Of a stretch of DNA of 52,447 nucleotides, positions 25,194 to 34,147 are shown in pieces. Origin of the DNA: JARYMI01 sp037444845 (GTDB lineage Bacteria > Acidobacteriota > Aminicenantia > Aminicenantales > UBA8522); assembly GCA_037444845.1 (NCBI GenBank), contig JBBILQ010000012.1, forward strand, positions 1 to 52,447. The letters are read 5' to 3'. A model generated the notes under the pieces. It worked only from the letters and a program-made list of their open reading frames with translations, had not been told where the DNA came from and did no database searches. The translations under genes and the position numbers were made by a program. Numbering within the stretch: position 1 is the stretch's first letter; each line of letters starts with the position of its first letter.

Positions 25194-25940
25194 TTATTCG
25201 ATGTCTCTGGCATAGTAATTTTTCTTGAGCTCGTCCTTTTTCATGCTCATCAGCTCTCGGTACTCTTTTTCGAATTTCTTCTTCCTGATTTCTTTGAGCC
25301 TTTCTTCGAGCTCGGGGCTCTTCTTGGAGAGATAGCGGCCGTAGAGCCTTTTGGCCAACAGCCCGACGTTGTAATGGACGATCTCGGCCGGGCAGCGGAT
25401 GGCGCACAGCCCGCAGCAGAGACAGTCGAAGGATAAATCCATGACTTTTTCGATGTCTCCCCGGATGGCTGCCTGGATATAATCCATGACTTCAAGACTT
25501 TGGGGACAGGCTTTGGTGCACGTGTTGCAGGCGACGCAACGGAAAATCTCCGGATAGAGCTTCTGGAAGGCGGTGACGTTCGGCTCAAGCTTCTCGATAT
25601 CGTGGACAGGCTTCTGGGCCGGGATGACGGGGAGCTGCGATAGCCACATGCCTTCCTGGACGAGCGTCGTGCAGGCGAGGCCGGTGTAGATTTTGTAATC
25701 GCCGGGCAGGCGGTAGACCGTGGCGCAGGCGCCGCAGAAGCCCTCCCGGCAGCCGGCTCCGCGCTTGATCTGATAGCCGGCGTATTCGATGGCCCCCATG
25801 ATCGTCGCGTCATCCGGAACCTCGTGGGCTTTGCCCATGATGAACACCGTTGCTATTTTCTTGGGAGGCTCGACAAGCTCTGGTTTGGCTTTTGCAGGCC
25901 TAACTTTCTTTTTGAGAGCCACTTTCTTTTTTGCCATCAT
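25194..25940 (-). CDS. FrdB/TfrB-like iron-sulfur subunit
   Basis: Electron-transfer subunit of 248 aa for the adjacent flavoprotein. After a Lys/Pro-rich N-terminus comes a [2Fe-2S] domain with C-x4-C-x2-C (GCREGFCGAC) and a fourth Cys in YTGLAC. Two cubane sites follow, CVACNTCTKACP and CLCCGLCAIRCP, both full Cx2Cx2Cx3C. In membrane SdhB/FrdB one site carries a [3Fe-4S] cluster next to quinone; that variant is absent here, consistent with a soluble partner. Unlike methanogen TfrB it has no CCG domain; that role is encoded separately by hdrB. The ATG at 25940 is favoured by AAGGAG five bases upstream. Confidence 0.82.
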   Translation of the reverse strand: MMAKKKVALKKKVRPAKAKPELVEPPKKIATVFIMGKAHEVPDDATIMGAIEYAGYQIKRGAGCREGFCGACATVYRLPGDYKIYTGLACTTLVQEGMWLSQLPVIPAQKPVHDIEKLEPNVTAFQKLYPEIFRCVACNTCTKACPQSLEVMDYIQAAIRGDIEKVMDLSFDCLCCGLCAIRCPAEIVHYNVGLLAKRLYGRYLSKKSPELEERLKEIRKKKFEKEYRELMSMKKDELKKNYYARDIE

Positions 25941-25965
25941 ATCATCTCCTTCAAAGGGTCTTGGC

Positions 25966-26790
25966 TCAATATTCTTGCGGCAGTCTTTTGAGTTCCGCCC
26001 AGGAATAGACCGGACCATCCTTGCAGACATAGTGGAGGCCGATGTTGCACCGTCCGCACTTTCCGATCCCGCATTTCATCTTGTTCTCGACAGTCGTGTA
26101 AATCTGTTCGTCCTCAAAGGAGAGGTCTTTGAGGGCTTTGACGACGAACTTGATCATGATCGGAGGGCCGCAGGTAATGGCGATCATGTTGGCTGGGCCG
26201 GGTTTCTTATCCAGGACGTTCTGGGGGACAAATCCCACGAAATCCTGCCACTCTGGCTCGGCCACGTCGATCGAGAGATGCACCGTCATCCGGCTCTTGA
26301 GGTCTGCAAGCTCTTCTTTGAAAACAATATCTTTCGATGTCCTCGCACCATAGATGAGTGTCAGGTTGCCGTATTCTTCTTTCCGGGTCAGGGCTGTCTG
26401 GAGGACAGACCAGATCGGCGCCAGGCCGATTCCTCCGCCGATGAAGAGGAGATTTTTTCCCTTCCAATCATCGATGGGGAACCCATTGCCGTACGGTCCC
26501 CGTATTCCGATGAGGTCTCCAATCTCCATCTCGTGAAGAGCGCTGGTCACCCTACCCATCTTGAGGATGCTGAACTGGAGGTAGTCTTTGACCAGGGGGG
26601 AAGAGGAGACGGAGATCATCGATTCTCCCTTGCCGAAGACAGAAAGCATCGCGCACTGCCCGCAGCGGTGGTCAAAACCCTGGCCGTTGGCAAAGACGGT
26701 CCGAAAGGTCTTGATGGCCCTCGCTCCTCCCACTTCTTCTTTGACCTGGATGATCTTGGCCAGCTTGGGAATGTAAACGTTATGATCCAT
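25966..26790 (-). CDS. flxA: FlxA-like FAD/NAD(P)H-binding reductase
   Basis: A 274-aa ferredoxin-NADP-reductase-fold protein: an FAD barrel region with ISVSSSP (about 60-66), GIRGPYGNGFP, the nucleotide-binding loop LLFIGGGIGLAP and the ITCGPPIMIK segment. It ends in a [2Fe-2S] motif like PyrK or sulfhydrogenase gamma (CGIGKCGRCNIG, plus YVC). In Flx-Hdr complexes this subunit exchanges electrons with NADH. It overlaps flxB by 11 bases and is followed 25 bases later by frdB, so NADH chemistry sits directly beside the fumarate module. Confidence 0.85.
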   Translation of the reverse strand: MDHNVYIPKLAKIIQVKEEVGGARAIKTFRTVFANGQGFDHRCGQCAMLSVFGKGESMISVSSSPLVKDYLQFSILKMGRVTSALHEMEIGDLIGIRGPYGNGFPIDDWKGKNLLFIGGGIGLAPIWSVLQTALTRKEEYGNLTLIYGARTSKDIVFKEELADLKSRMTVHLSIDVAEPEWQDFVGFVPQNVLDKKPGPANMIAITCGPPIMIKFVVKALKDLSFEDEQIYTTVENKMKCGIGKCGRCNIGLHYVCKDGPVYSWAELKRLPQEY

Positions 26791-27832
26791 GGTCGTTTAC
26801 CTTGTGCAGGACGTTGATGATGTCAATCCCGACCGGACAGAGAGAGATGCACCGGCCGCAGCCCGTGCACATGGTCTCATCATAGATTTCGACAAAATAC
26901 TGGAATTTATGGAAGATCCTCTGGCGAAGCCGCGAGGCTTTGTCCGGCCGGGGGTTGTGTCCGGAGGAATGCATCGTGAAATCAGGGAACTGGCAATTGT
27001 CCCATGTCCGTACGCGCTTTCCGCGGAGAGGGGAAGCCGAGTCCACTTCGTCGTTGATGTCAAAACAGTGGCACGAGGGACAGAGATACGTGCAGATGCC
27101 GCACCGGATGCAGCTCATCGACTCTTCGTCCCAGAGAGGGGAGTTGAACATTCCCTTGAGCTTGGCCGCCACGTCCTTCTTGGCGCCTTTGATTGCCCGA
27201 ACGATTTTCTGCTCTGCTTGGGCGTGGACCGCCTTGACTTTTTTCTTGTCCTCAGGCCTGGGCTCTTTGAACAAGGCTTTGGCTTCGTTCACGAGCCTGT
27301 CTCCACTCTCGGTCAATGTCTTGACAAAATACCTGTCGCCCAAGTCGGTCAGGAGGATATCAAGCCCGTCCTCCGAATGAGGGGAGCCTTCTGCCGAAAG
27401 GCAGAAGCAGTTCTCCCAGGGCGGCGTGAGGCAGGCCAACCCGACGAGAATGGTCTTCTTCCGACGGGCCCAGTAATAGGGGTCCACGAAATCTCCGCTG
27501 AACACCTGATCAAGAAACGAGATGGCTCTGGCGTCGCACGGCCTGACGCCAAGGATGACAGCGGGTTTTTCGCCGGGGAGGACCTCCTTGACTTCGAGAG
27601 TTTCCTGATTCTCTCCGGCGGTTTTCAAGAACTCTAAGAAGACTTCCCGTTGCGGGAAAATCAAGGGTTTGGGGGGAAGCGTCGTGACCGTGAAATCGAG
27701 CCCGACGGAGTCGCTTTGGACTATGCCGTAATTCCAGCGCCCGTTTTCATCCTTCCGGGGCGCGTAGATCGTCCAGGAATCCAGCTTCTTCACCCACGAT
27801 TGCAGTGACCTTTTTTCGAGTATCTTTTCCAT
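26780..27832 (-). CDS. flxB: FlxB-like 4Fe-4S subunit (sulfhydrogenase beta / AsrA family)
   Basis: A 350-aa protein with a conserved N-terminal domain (VILGVRPCDARAISFLDQVF and GLACLTPPWENCFC, typical of the HyhB/AsrA family) and two C-terminal cubane sites, CIRCGICTYLCPSC and CTGCGRCISLCP. It wires FlxA to the Hdr part. A longer upstream frame is an artefact. ATGATG occurs just after the flxC stop, and I take the second ATG (27832) because GGTGAG precedes it. Confidence 0.8.
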   Translation of the reverse strand: MEKILEKRSLQSWVKKLDSWTIYAPRKDENGRWNYGIVQSDSVGLDFTVTTLPPKPLIFPQREVFLEFLKTAGENQETLEVKEVLPGEKPAVILGVRPCDARAISFLDQVFSGDFVDPYYWARRKKTILVGLACLTPPWENCFCLSAEGSPHSEDGLDILLTDLGDRYFVKTLTESGDRLVNEAKALFKEPRPEDKKKVKAVHAQAEQKIVRAIKGAKKDVAAKLKGMFNSPLWDEESMSCIRCGICTYLCPSCHCFDINDEVDSASPLRGKRVRTWDNCQFPDFTMHSSGHNPRPDKASRLRQRIFHKFQYFVEIYDETMCTGCGRCISLCPVGIDIINVLHKVNDHGS

Positions 27833-27836
27833 CATC

Positions 27837-28868
27837 TCACCTGATAAAGTCTTCAGGGTCATCATCTCTGAAGGAAGAGATGAGCGAGGGTTGAGCGGGG
27901 TCGAAGCCGACGTCATAACCGAAAAGTTCCTTCGCCTCTTTCTCCAATTTTTTATTGAGGAACCTGATCGGGATGTCGAGGGGGCAGGATCTTTTGCACT
28001 CCCCGCAATCAATGCAGCGGCCGGCCAGATGAATGGCCCGGACGAAGTGGTAGATAAAATTCTCCGAAGACTCGGCCGACCTCTGGATCCACTTCACCTT
28101 GTCGGCCTTTTCCTCGGCTGTCGTGTCCGCCGATACGGCCAGGTTGATGCTGTCAACGACGCATTCATCGCAGTAGCACATCGGGCAGACTGACCGGCAG
28201 GCGTAGCAACGGATGCATTTATCGATCTGCTCTTTCCAGAACCGCCATTTTTCTTCCTTTGGCATCCCTTCCATTTTTTCGACAGAGCCGAAAGGTTTTT
28301 CGACCGTCCTTTTTAATTTTTCGCCGCTCAGGATGTCGGAGATGACGGGGAAACTGGCCCGGCATTCAAGGCAGCGCTCGGCCAGCAATTCCTCGACCGG
28401 AAACTCGGCTTTTCCGTCGGCAGTCGTGACGACGAACTGACCTTTGTTGCCAACCTCGACCTTCTTGGGTTTTTTGCCTTCGAGCTTCCCTGCCAGTCTG
28501 TGCTCATCGACAACGCCGCCGTTCTCACAGGAGATTCCAAGGATATAAACGTCATTGCGCTCGATGAATTTTTCCTGGAGGAGGACGACGATGGCCCGGC
28601 TGTCGCAGCCTTTGACAAAAACGCCGACCGGCCTTTTATCGGGTTGCTTCTCTCTCTCTTTCCGTCTTTTCTCGTCGACCAGGAAGCGGCTGAGGTTGTG
28701 GACACAGGTGGGGTCCCAGACTAACTTTTCGACATCCTCAGGCTTTTTAATAAAAATCGGGCAGGCCATCCAGCCGTTGCTCGCGCCGGCATAGCCGATG
28801 ACGTATTTAATCTTTCCTTCCCGGAGGAGCTTTCTTGCTTCTTCCTTGAGGTCCTCGATTTTTGCCAT
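27837..28868 (-). CDS. flxC: FlxC-like iron-sulfur protein with FrhB-type domain
   Basis: A 343-aa protein. The N-terminal half resembles the FrhB/FdhB beta-subunit domain (VGVFVKGCDSRAIVVLLQE, VYILGISCENGGVVD). A Cys pair CLECRASFP follows, then the Cys-rich CIRCYACRSVCPMCYCDEC and CIDCGECKRSCP sites for two or more clusters. The ATG at 28868 overlaps the flxD stop (TGATG). Its order between flxD and flxB matches Flx-Hdr clusters. The exact flavin or cluster content cannot be fixed from sequence alone. Confidence 0.78.
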   Translation of the reverse strand: MAKIEDLKEEARKLLREGKIKYVIGYAGASNGWMACPIFIKKPEDVEKLVWDPTCVHNLSRFLVDEKRRKEREKQPDKRPVGVFVKGCDSRAIVVLLQEKFIERNDVYILGISCENGGVVDEHRLAGKLEGKKPKKVEVGNKGQFVVTTADGKAEFPVEELLAERCLECRASFPVISDILSGEKLKRTVEKPFGSVEKMEGMPKEEKWRFWKEQIDKCIRCYACRSVCPMCYCDECVVDSINLAVSADTTAEEKADKVKWIQRSAESSENFIYHFVRAIHLAGRCIDCGECKRSCPLDIPIRFLNKKLEKEAKELFGYDVGFDPAQPSLISSFRDDDPEDFIR

Positions 28869-29290
28869 CAAGAGTTTCTCCTCAATTTAATCTGGGGCCC
28901 CAGGGGTTTCAGCTCTTTGACAAATTCCTTAATCACCTGGGTGTATTTTGTTCCCTCGGCGGCAGAGACCCAGGACATCTGGAACCGTTCCGGCTCAAGG
29001 CCGACAAACTCCAGCAGCTTTTTGACGAGATGAATGCGGCGGCGGGCATAATAATTGCCCTTGATGTAATGGCAGTCGCCCGGATGACAGCCCGAGACGA
29101 GCACGCCGTCGGCGCCTTTGTTGAAGGCCGAGAAGATATAGAGAGGCGAGACGCTCCCTGAGCACATGACCTGGATGGGGACGACATTGGGAGGATATTC
29201 CATCCGCGACACGCCGGCCAGGTCGCTTCCGGCCGATGAACACCACTTGCACAAAAAGGCGACGATTTTCGGTTCGAATTCCTCCGCCAT
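28868..29290 (-). CDS. flxD: MvhD/FlxD-like [2Fe-2S] adaptor
   Basis: A 140-aa MvhD-family protein with CKWCSSAG, MCSGSVSP and SGCHPGDCHYIKGNYYA, the Cys set holding its [2Fe-2S] cluster. It docks the NADH-oxidising Flx module (or a hydrogenase) onto HdrA. No MvhA/G hydrogenase genes are present, so here it should receive electrons from FlxABC. Two adjacent ATGs overlap the hdrA TAA (TAATGATG), indicating coupled translation. The longer frame upstream lies inside hdrA. Confidence 0.88.
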   Translation of the reverse strand: MAEEFEPKIVAFLCKWCSSAGSDLAGVSRMEYPPNVVPIQVMCSGSVSPLYIFSAFNKGADGVLVSGCHPGDCHYIKGNYYARRRIHLVKKLLEFVGLEPERFQMSWVSAAEGTKYTQVIKEFVKELKPLGPQIKLRRNS

Positions 29291-29292
29291 CA

Positions 29293-31239
29293 TTAGCCTC
29301 CGAGACATGCGTTGATCATTTCGTGAACCTGGTGCAGGGTGAGGTTCCTGACCTGGATGGCCGCCCTCAGGCAGGTCGCAGAGCACGTGCCGCAGCCTTC
29401 GCAGAGGACTTCGTTAACCTCGACCTTTCCGTCTTTGAGAGCGATCGCTTCATACGGGCAGACCTGGAGGCACATCCCGCAACCTGTGCAAAGATTGCTG
29501 AGGACCTTGGCCACAGTCGGCGAGTGGTGAAGCCTTTCCTGAGAGAGAATCGTTACAGCCTTGGCCGCAGCGCCGCTGGCCTGGGCGACGGCTTCGGGGA
29601 TATCTTTGGGCGCTTGAGCGGCTCCGGCCAGGAACATCCCCGAGGTCACGCTTTCGACCGGTCTTAACTTGGGATGCGCTTCGGCCAAAAAGCCGTCCTT
29701 ATCCATGGCCATCTTGAGCTTTTTGGCCAGCTCCTGGGCGCCCTCGGCAGGCCGCATGGCCTGGGCCAGGACAACCATGTCCGCTGTGATTTCGATATGT
29801 TTTCCGGTCAGGGTATCAACTCCCCAGACCTTGAGTTTCTCCCTGTCCTCGAACACCTTGGAGACCTTGCCGCGCAGGTAGAGGACGCCGTCCTCTTCGA
29901 CAGCCCTCTGGACGAACTCCTCGTACCCTTTGCCTCCGGAGCGAATGTCGATGTAAAAAATGTAGGCCTGGCCGTCATGGACGTGGTGTTTGTAGAGCAT
30001 GGCATGCTTGGCCGTGTACATGCAGCAGATTTTCGAGCAGTAAGCGCAGTGGTTCTCCGGGTCGCGCGAGCCCGAACACTGGATAAAGACGACTTCCTTG
30101 GGCTCCTTGTGATCGGAAGGCCTGAGTATCTGGCCGTTTGTCGGGCCGGAGGCAGAGCAGAGGCGTTCGAACTGAAGCCCGTCCAGGACATCGGCGTATT
30201 TCCCGTAGCCGTACTCTGCCATGTTCGCCTTGTCGTAGAGGTCATAGCCTGTGGCCAGGATGATGGCGCCGACTTCCTCTTCGATGATCTGAGGTTTCAT
30301 GTCATAATCAATGGCTTTCACATCGCAGACATCGGCACATTTTCCGCAGGCAATGGGCATGAGGCCTGGGCAGGCCTTGATGTCGAGCGTGTAGGAGGCG
30401 GGAATAGCTTGGGGAAAAGGGATGTAGATAGCTCGCCTTCCCGTCAGGCCGAGCTCAAACTCGTTGGGCACAACGATGGGACAGACCTTGGTGCATTCGT
30501 CACAGAGGTTGCACTTATCGGGGTCGACGTAGGTGGGCTTTTTCAAAATTTTGACCTTGAAATTGCCCACGTACCCGGAGACATCCTGGACTTCGCTGTA
30601 GGTCATCAGCTTGACCATAGGATGCTTGGAAACTTCCACCATTTTGGGGGTCAGGATGCACTGGGAGCAGTCAAGAGTGGGAAAGGTCTCGGAGAGCTGA
30701 ATCATGTGGCCGCCGATCGACGGGGTTTTCTCCACGAGAATGACCTCAAACCCGCTGTTGCCCAGGTCCAGAGCGGCCTGAATCCCGGCTATGCCTCCGC
30801 CGACGACCAGGGCTCTCCGTGTCACGGGCACGCTGATGGCCTCGAGGGATTCGTTGCGCCGGACTTTTTCCACTGCGCTTTTAGTGATCTTTGTGGCCTT
30901 TTGCGTGGCCTTGCTCTTGTCTTTATGGACCCAGCTGCACTGTTCGCGAATGTTGGCGATTTCACAGCAGAAGATGTTCAACCCTCCCGCCTTTGAGGTG
31001 TTGCGGAATGTTGTTTCGTGAAGAGTGGGAGAGCAGCAAGCGACGACAACGTTATCCAGGTTTTTCTCCTTGATGGCCTGGATGATCAGGTTCTGGCCCG
31101 GGTCTGAGCACATATAAACATAGTCCTCTGCGTGGACGACTCCAGGATGCTTGGCCAGCTCCCGGGCAACTTCCTTGACGTCCACCGTTCCGGCGATGTT
31201 GATGCCGCAGTGGCAGATGAAGACTCCTGTGCGCTTCAT
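29293..31239 (-). CDS. hdrA: HdrA, flavin subunit of heterodisulfide-reductase-type complex
   Basis: A 648-aa protein with the HdrA order of domains: an N-terminal Cys domain (FICHCGINIAGTVDV), the FAD loop ALVVGGGIAGIQAALDLGNSG, CSQCILTPKM, inserted ferredoxin sites CNLCDECTKVCP and CGKCADVCDV, and a second thioredoxin-reductase-like part. A C-terminal two-cluster ferredoxin follows (CTGCGMCLQVCP, CEGCGTCSATC). HdrA carries the flavin where bifurcation occurs in known complexes. It overlaps korC by 4 bases, joining the oxoacid oxidoreductase and Hdr modules at translation level. Confidence 0.93.
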   Translation of the reverse strand: MKRTGVFICHCGINIAGTVDVKEVARELAKHPGVVHAEDYVYMCSDPGQNLIIQAIKEKNLDNVVVACCSPTLHETTFRNTSKAGGLNIFCCEIANIREQCSWVHKDKSKATQKATKITKSAVEKVRRNESLEAISVPVTRRALVVGGGIAGIQAALDLGNSGFEVILVEKTPSIGGHMIQLSETFPTLDCSQCILTPKMVEVSKHPMVKLMTYSEVQDVSGYVGNFKVKILKKPTYVDPDKCNLCDECTKVCPIVVPNEFELGLTGRRAIYIPFPQAIPASYTLDIKACPGLMPIACGKCADVCDVKAIDYDMKPQIIEEEVGAIILATGYDLYDKANMAEYGYGKYADVLDGLQFERLCSASGPTNGQILRPSDHKEPKEVVFIQCSGSRDPENHCAYCSKICCMYTAKHAMLYKHHVHDGQAYIFYIDIRSGGKGYEEFVQRAVEEDGVLYLRGKVSKVFEDREKLKVWGVDTLTGKHIEITADMVVLAQAMRPAEGAQELAKKLKMAMDKDGFLAEAHPKLRPVESVTSGMFLAGAAQAPKDIPEAVAQASGAAAKAVTILSQERLHHSPTVAKVLSNLCTGCGMCLQVCPYEAIALKDGKVEVNEVLCEGCGTCSATCLRAAIQVRNLTLHQVHEMINACLGG

Positions 31240-31859
31240 TTCTTACCCTTTCGAGCCTTGGCAGGAGTGGGTTTGGCAGCCGGGATTTTCGGCATTTCTT
31301 CGGCCGCTCCAATATTCGCTTGGCTCAACTGCTCCAGGCCGTGCTCGTAGCCTTTTTCAAAAGCCCGGATGTTCAGATCAAGAAACCTCGAAGGGACGAG
31401 GCCGGGCAGGGCCATTTTCATCGCCTCGGGCGTAACGACTTTGGTCACGGCCGTGAAGAACCCAAGCATCACCAGGTTGGCGAAAATACGGTTTCCCATT
31501 TCCTCGGCAAAGCGCGTTGATGGAATTCCGAAGACCTTGATCTTTCCGCGGGCCGGACGCATCCTGACCAAGTCCGTGTCGGTGATGAGGATGCCGTCCT
31601 CCCTCAGCTTTGGCTCGTACTTCTCGTAAGCATCCTGGGACATGGCCACGAGGAACTCCGGCCTGGTGATGTAGGGGTAGAGCACGCGGTCTTCGGATAC
31701 GACAACCTGAGAACTGCAGGCGCTTCCTCTCGCTTCTGGGCCGATGCTCTGATTCATGGTGGCGAATTTATTGTCAAATAGGGACAAGGCTTTTCCAGTG
31801 ATGAGGCCGCACCGAATGATCCCTTGCCCGCCGTAGCCTGAGAAAAGGATTTCTTTCAT
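31236..31859 (-). CDS. korC: 2-oxoacid:ferredoxin oxidoreductase gamma subunit
   Basis: A 207-aa POR/KOR gamma subunit: GYGGQGIIRCGLITGKAL at the N-terminus and GPEARGSACSSQVVVSE are the hallmark motifs. The basic C-terminal tail (KARKGKK) is unusual but short. It forms part of the four-subunit enzyme with korA, korB and korD and starts three bases after korB. Confidence 0.9.
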   Translation of the reverse strand: MKEILFSGYGGQGIIRCGLITGKALSLFDNKFATMNQSIGPEARGSACSSQVVVSEDRVLYPYITRPEFLVAMSQDAYEKYEPKLREDGILITDTDLVRMRPARGKIKVFGIPSTRFAEEMGNRIFANLVMLGFFTAVTKVVTPEAMKMALPGLVPSRFLDLNIRAFEKGYEHGLEQLSQANIGAAEEMPKIPAAKPTPAKARKGKK

Positions 31860-31862
31860 ATC

Positions 31863-32726
31863 TCATTCTCCATAAGGCCTGTATTTATCGCCCAGGACTT
31901 TCTTAAGATGGGTGTTCATGCATTCGAGGAAAGTCGGCTTTTCTCTGTCGATGAACTTGCCGACGATGATTTTTCCTTGGAAATCGATATCCAGAGTGCG
32001 GGTGTCCGCTCCGTGCTGGATTTCAGAATTCTCGTAATAATATTTCAGAAGATTGAGGCCGTCCCCCAGCCTGTTGCGGCGCGCGTAAAGCGTCACACAC
32101 GGAGTGATGACCTCGATGAAAGAGAATCCTTTCCTGGACAGGGCTTCCTGCATCGACTTGGTCACACGCCGCAGGTGGAGAGATGTCCAGCGGGCTACAT
32201 ACGTGGCTCCACATGCGTCTGCTAAGTAGGGCAGGTTGAACGGATATTCAAAATTTCCGTAAGGAGCTGTAGAAAGGCTTGCCTGGATGGGAGTCGTCGC
32301 GGCAACCTGGCCTCCTGTCATGGCGTAATTAAAATTGTTCACGCATATCACCAAAATATCCATATTCCGCCTTGCGGCATGGATAAAGTGATTGCCTCCA
32401 ATGCCAACAATGTCGCCATCGCCGCTGAAGACCACGACCTTAAGCTCAGGATTGGCCAGCTTCAACCCCGTGGCGAAAGGAACGGGCCGGCCATGAGTCG
32501 TGTGAAAGGAATCGAGTTTAACGTACCCCGCGACCCTTCCCGTGCAACCAATTCCCGAAACGATGGCGACTTTATTGAGGTCAACCCGGCTTTTGCGCAG
32601 AGCCGCAGCAAAAGAGGCCACAACCGTTCCGAGTCCGCAACCCGGACACCAGATGTGCGGCATCCTGTCCATCCGCAGGAATTCTTCGATCGGGTTCTTT
32701 TCTTCCAAACGACCCTCTTCCTTCAT
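31863..32726 (-). CDS. korB: 2-oxoacid:ferredoxin oxidoreductase beta subunit
   Basis: TPP-binding subunit (287 aa): IWCPGCGLGTV at the N-terminus, SGIGCTGR, HTTHGRPVPFATG, then the thiamine-diphosphate loop GDGDIVGIGGNHF and NNFNYAMTGGQ. The HTTHGR and NYAMTGGQ motifs favour a 2-oxoglutarate-type rather than a pyruvate-type enzyme; that substrate call is family-based inference. ATGA overlap with korA. Confidence 0.9.
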   Translation of the reverse strand: MKEEGRLEEKNPIEEFLRMDRMPHIWCPGCGLGTVVASFAAALRKSRVDLNKVAIVSGIGCTGRVAGYVKLDSFHTTHGRPVPFATGLKLANPELKVVVFSGDGDIVGIGGNHFIHAARRNMDILVICVNNFNYAMTGGQVAATTPIQASLSTAPYGNFEYPFNLPYLADACGATYVARWTSLHLRRVTKSMQEALSRKGFSFIEVITPCVTLYARRNRLGDGLNLLKYYYENSEIQHGADTRTLDIDFQGKIIVGKFIDREKPTFLECMNTHLKKVLGDKYRPYGE

Positions 32727-33889
32727 TTCGCAGCCTCCTTGATGGCTCTCAGGATATCATCGGGGTTATGGACCCACCCTCCACAGTGAGGGACGCCGAT
32801 GGCCGGCGCCTGGCCGAAGGCGCATCGCTCGACTTCACGGCGCATCTGGCCCAAGTTAATTTCCGGGACCACAAATGCCTTGATTTTTTTGGCCAGCTCT
32901 TTGATTTGCTCCTCGGGGAAGGGCCAGACTGTGATCAGTCGGAGAGATCCGACCTTGATGCCTGCTTTTCTGGCATCTTGGATAGCCTTAACCGCGACTC
33001 GAGATGTTATCCCGTAGGATACCACGACAATCTCGGCGCCGTCCATCCCGTCTTCCTTGTATTCGATAATTTTATGGGCGTTTTTCCTGATCTTGTCGAC
33101 GAGATGACGGACGCACCAGTCCTGGCATTCGGCGTTGATCACCGGATAGCCTCTTTCATCATGCGTCAATCCCGTCGTATGGAAGCGGTATCCTTCGCCC
33201 GCTTTGACCATGAACGGGACATGGTCTTTGTCAGGTTTATAAGGAAGGTACTTGTCCTTGGGGCCTTCATACATTTTCCTGTTAACGACTTCTATTTCTT
33301 CGGCCGGAGGGATGACGACCTTCTCGTGCATGTGGCCGACGCACTCATCAGTCATGATAAACGTTGGAACTCTGTACATCTCCGAGAGATTAAAGGCCTT
33401 GATGGTCAAGTCGAAACATTCCTGCGGCGAATCGGGAGAGAGGGCGATGATTTCGTAGTCCCCGTGCGACCCCCATTTGACCTGCATCATATCGCCTTGT
33501 CCCGTCAGAGTGGGGAGTCCGGTGGATGGCCCGCCACGCTGCACGTTGGCGATGACGAGCGGGACTTCCATCATGCAGGCCAGTCCGATATTTTCCATCA
33601 TCAGGGAGAAGCCCGGTCCGGAGGTGACGGTCATCGACTTGACCCCTGCCCAGGAGGCGCCGATCAGGGCCAAGATCGACGCGATTTCGTCCTCCATCTG
33701 GATGAAAACTCCCCCGACATAAGGAATCCGTTCAGCGAATCTTTCCGCCGTTTCTGTCGATGGCGTGATGGGATAGCCCGCGAAGAAGCGGCACCCGGCG
33801 GCTAAACCGCCTTCCGCGATGGCGAAATCGCCGTCGAGGTAATGGGCGCCTGTCAAAACTCCCTTAGGGTCTGCTTTCAGTTTTTTCAC
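32723..33889 (-). CDS. korA: 2-oxoacid:ferredoxin oxidoreductase alpha subunit
   Basis: A 388-aa subunit with the KorA opening GDFAIAEGGLAAGCRFFAGYPITPSTE, MTVTSGPGFSLMMENIG and QRGGPSTGLPTLTGQGDMMQ. The start is GTG at 33889, with GAGGAGG about seven bases upstream, inside the 3' end of korD. With the other Kor subunits it should interconvert 2-oxoglutarate and succinyl-CoA with ferredoxin. Confidence 0.92.
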   Translation of the reverse strand: MKKLKADPKGVLTGAHYLDGDFAIAEGGLAAGCRFFAGYPITPSTETAERFAERIPYVGGVFIQMEDEIASILALIGASWAGVKSMTVTSGPGFSLMMENIGLACMMEVPLVIANVQRGGPSTGLPTLTGQGDMMQVKWGSHGDYEIIALSPDSPQECFDLTIKAFNLSEMYRVPTFIMTDECVGHMHEKVVIPPAEEIEVVNRKMYEGPKDKYLPYKPDKDHVPFMVKAGEGYRFHTTGLTHDERGYPVINAECQDWCVRHLVDKIRKNAHKIIEYKEDGMDGAEIVVVSYGITSRVAVKAIQDARKAGIKVGSLRLITVWPFPEEQIKELAKKIKAFVVPEINLGQMRREVERCAFGQAPAIGVPHCGGWVHNPDDILRAIKEAAK

Positions 33890-34139
33890 CTTCTTCCTCC
33901 TCTTTCTTGAGAGTGACGTAGAGGGAAAACTCCGGGCAAATGGCTTCGCAAAGCTGGCAGTAACAGCACTCCTCTTCTTTCACGATCCGGGGGGGATGAT
34001 AGCCTTTCCGGTTGAACTCTTCGGACAGCTCGAGCACGTCCCTGGGGCAGTACTCGACACAAAAGCCGCAGCCCTTGCAGCGCTCTTTGTCGATATGGAT
34101 TTTACCCTTTTTTGGTTTCAAATCTCCAAAGTAGACCAT
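33864..34139 (-). CDS. korD: 2-oxoacid:ferredoxin oxidoreductase delta (ferredoxin) subunit
   Basis: A 91-aa two-cluster ferredoxin with CKGCGFCVEYCP and CCYCQLCEAICP. The acidic C-terminal tail EEEEGEKTE overlaps the korA start by 26 bases. It passes electrons from the TPP enzyme to free ferredoxin or, given the operon, directly to Hdr. It begins eight bases after the hdrB stop. Confidence 0.9.
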   Translation of the reverse strand: MVYFGDLKPKKGKIHIDKERCKGCGFCVEYCPRDVLELSEEFNRKGYHPPRIVKEEECCYCQLCEAICPEFSLYVTLKKEEEEGEKTESRP

Positions 34140-34147
34140 GTTTTCCC

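Noticed and set aside
29674..30996. 440-codon plus-strand frame opposite hdrA
   Set aside because: Antisense artefact of GC-biased third positions; no motifs and the opposite frame is clearly HdrA.
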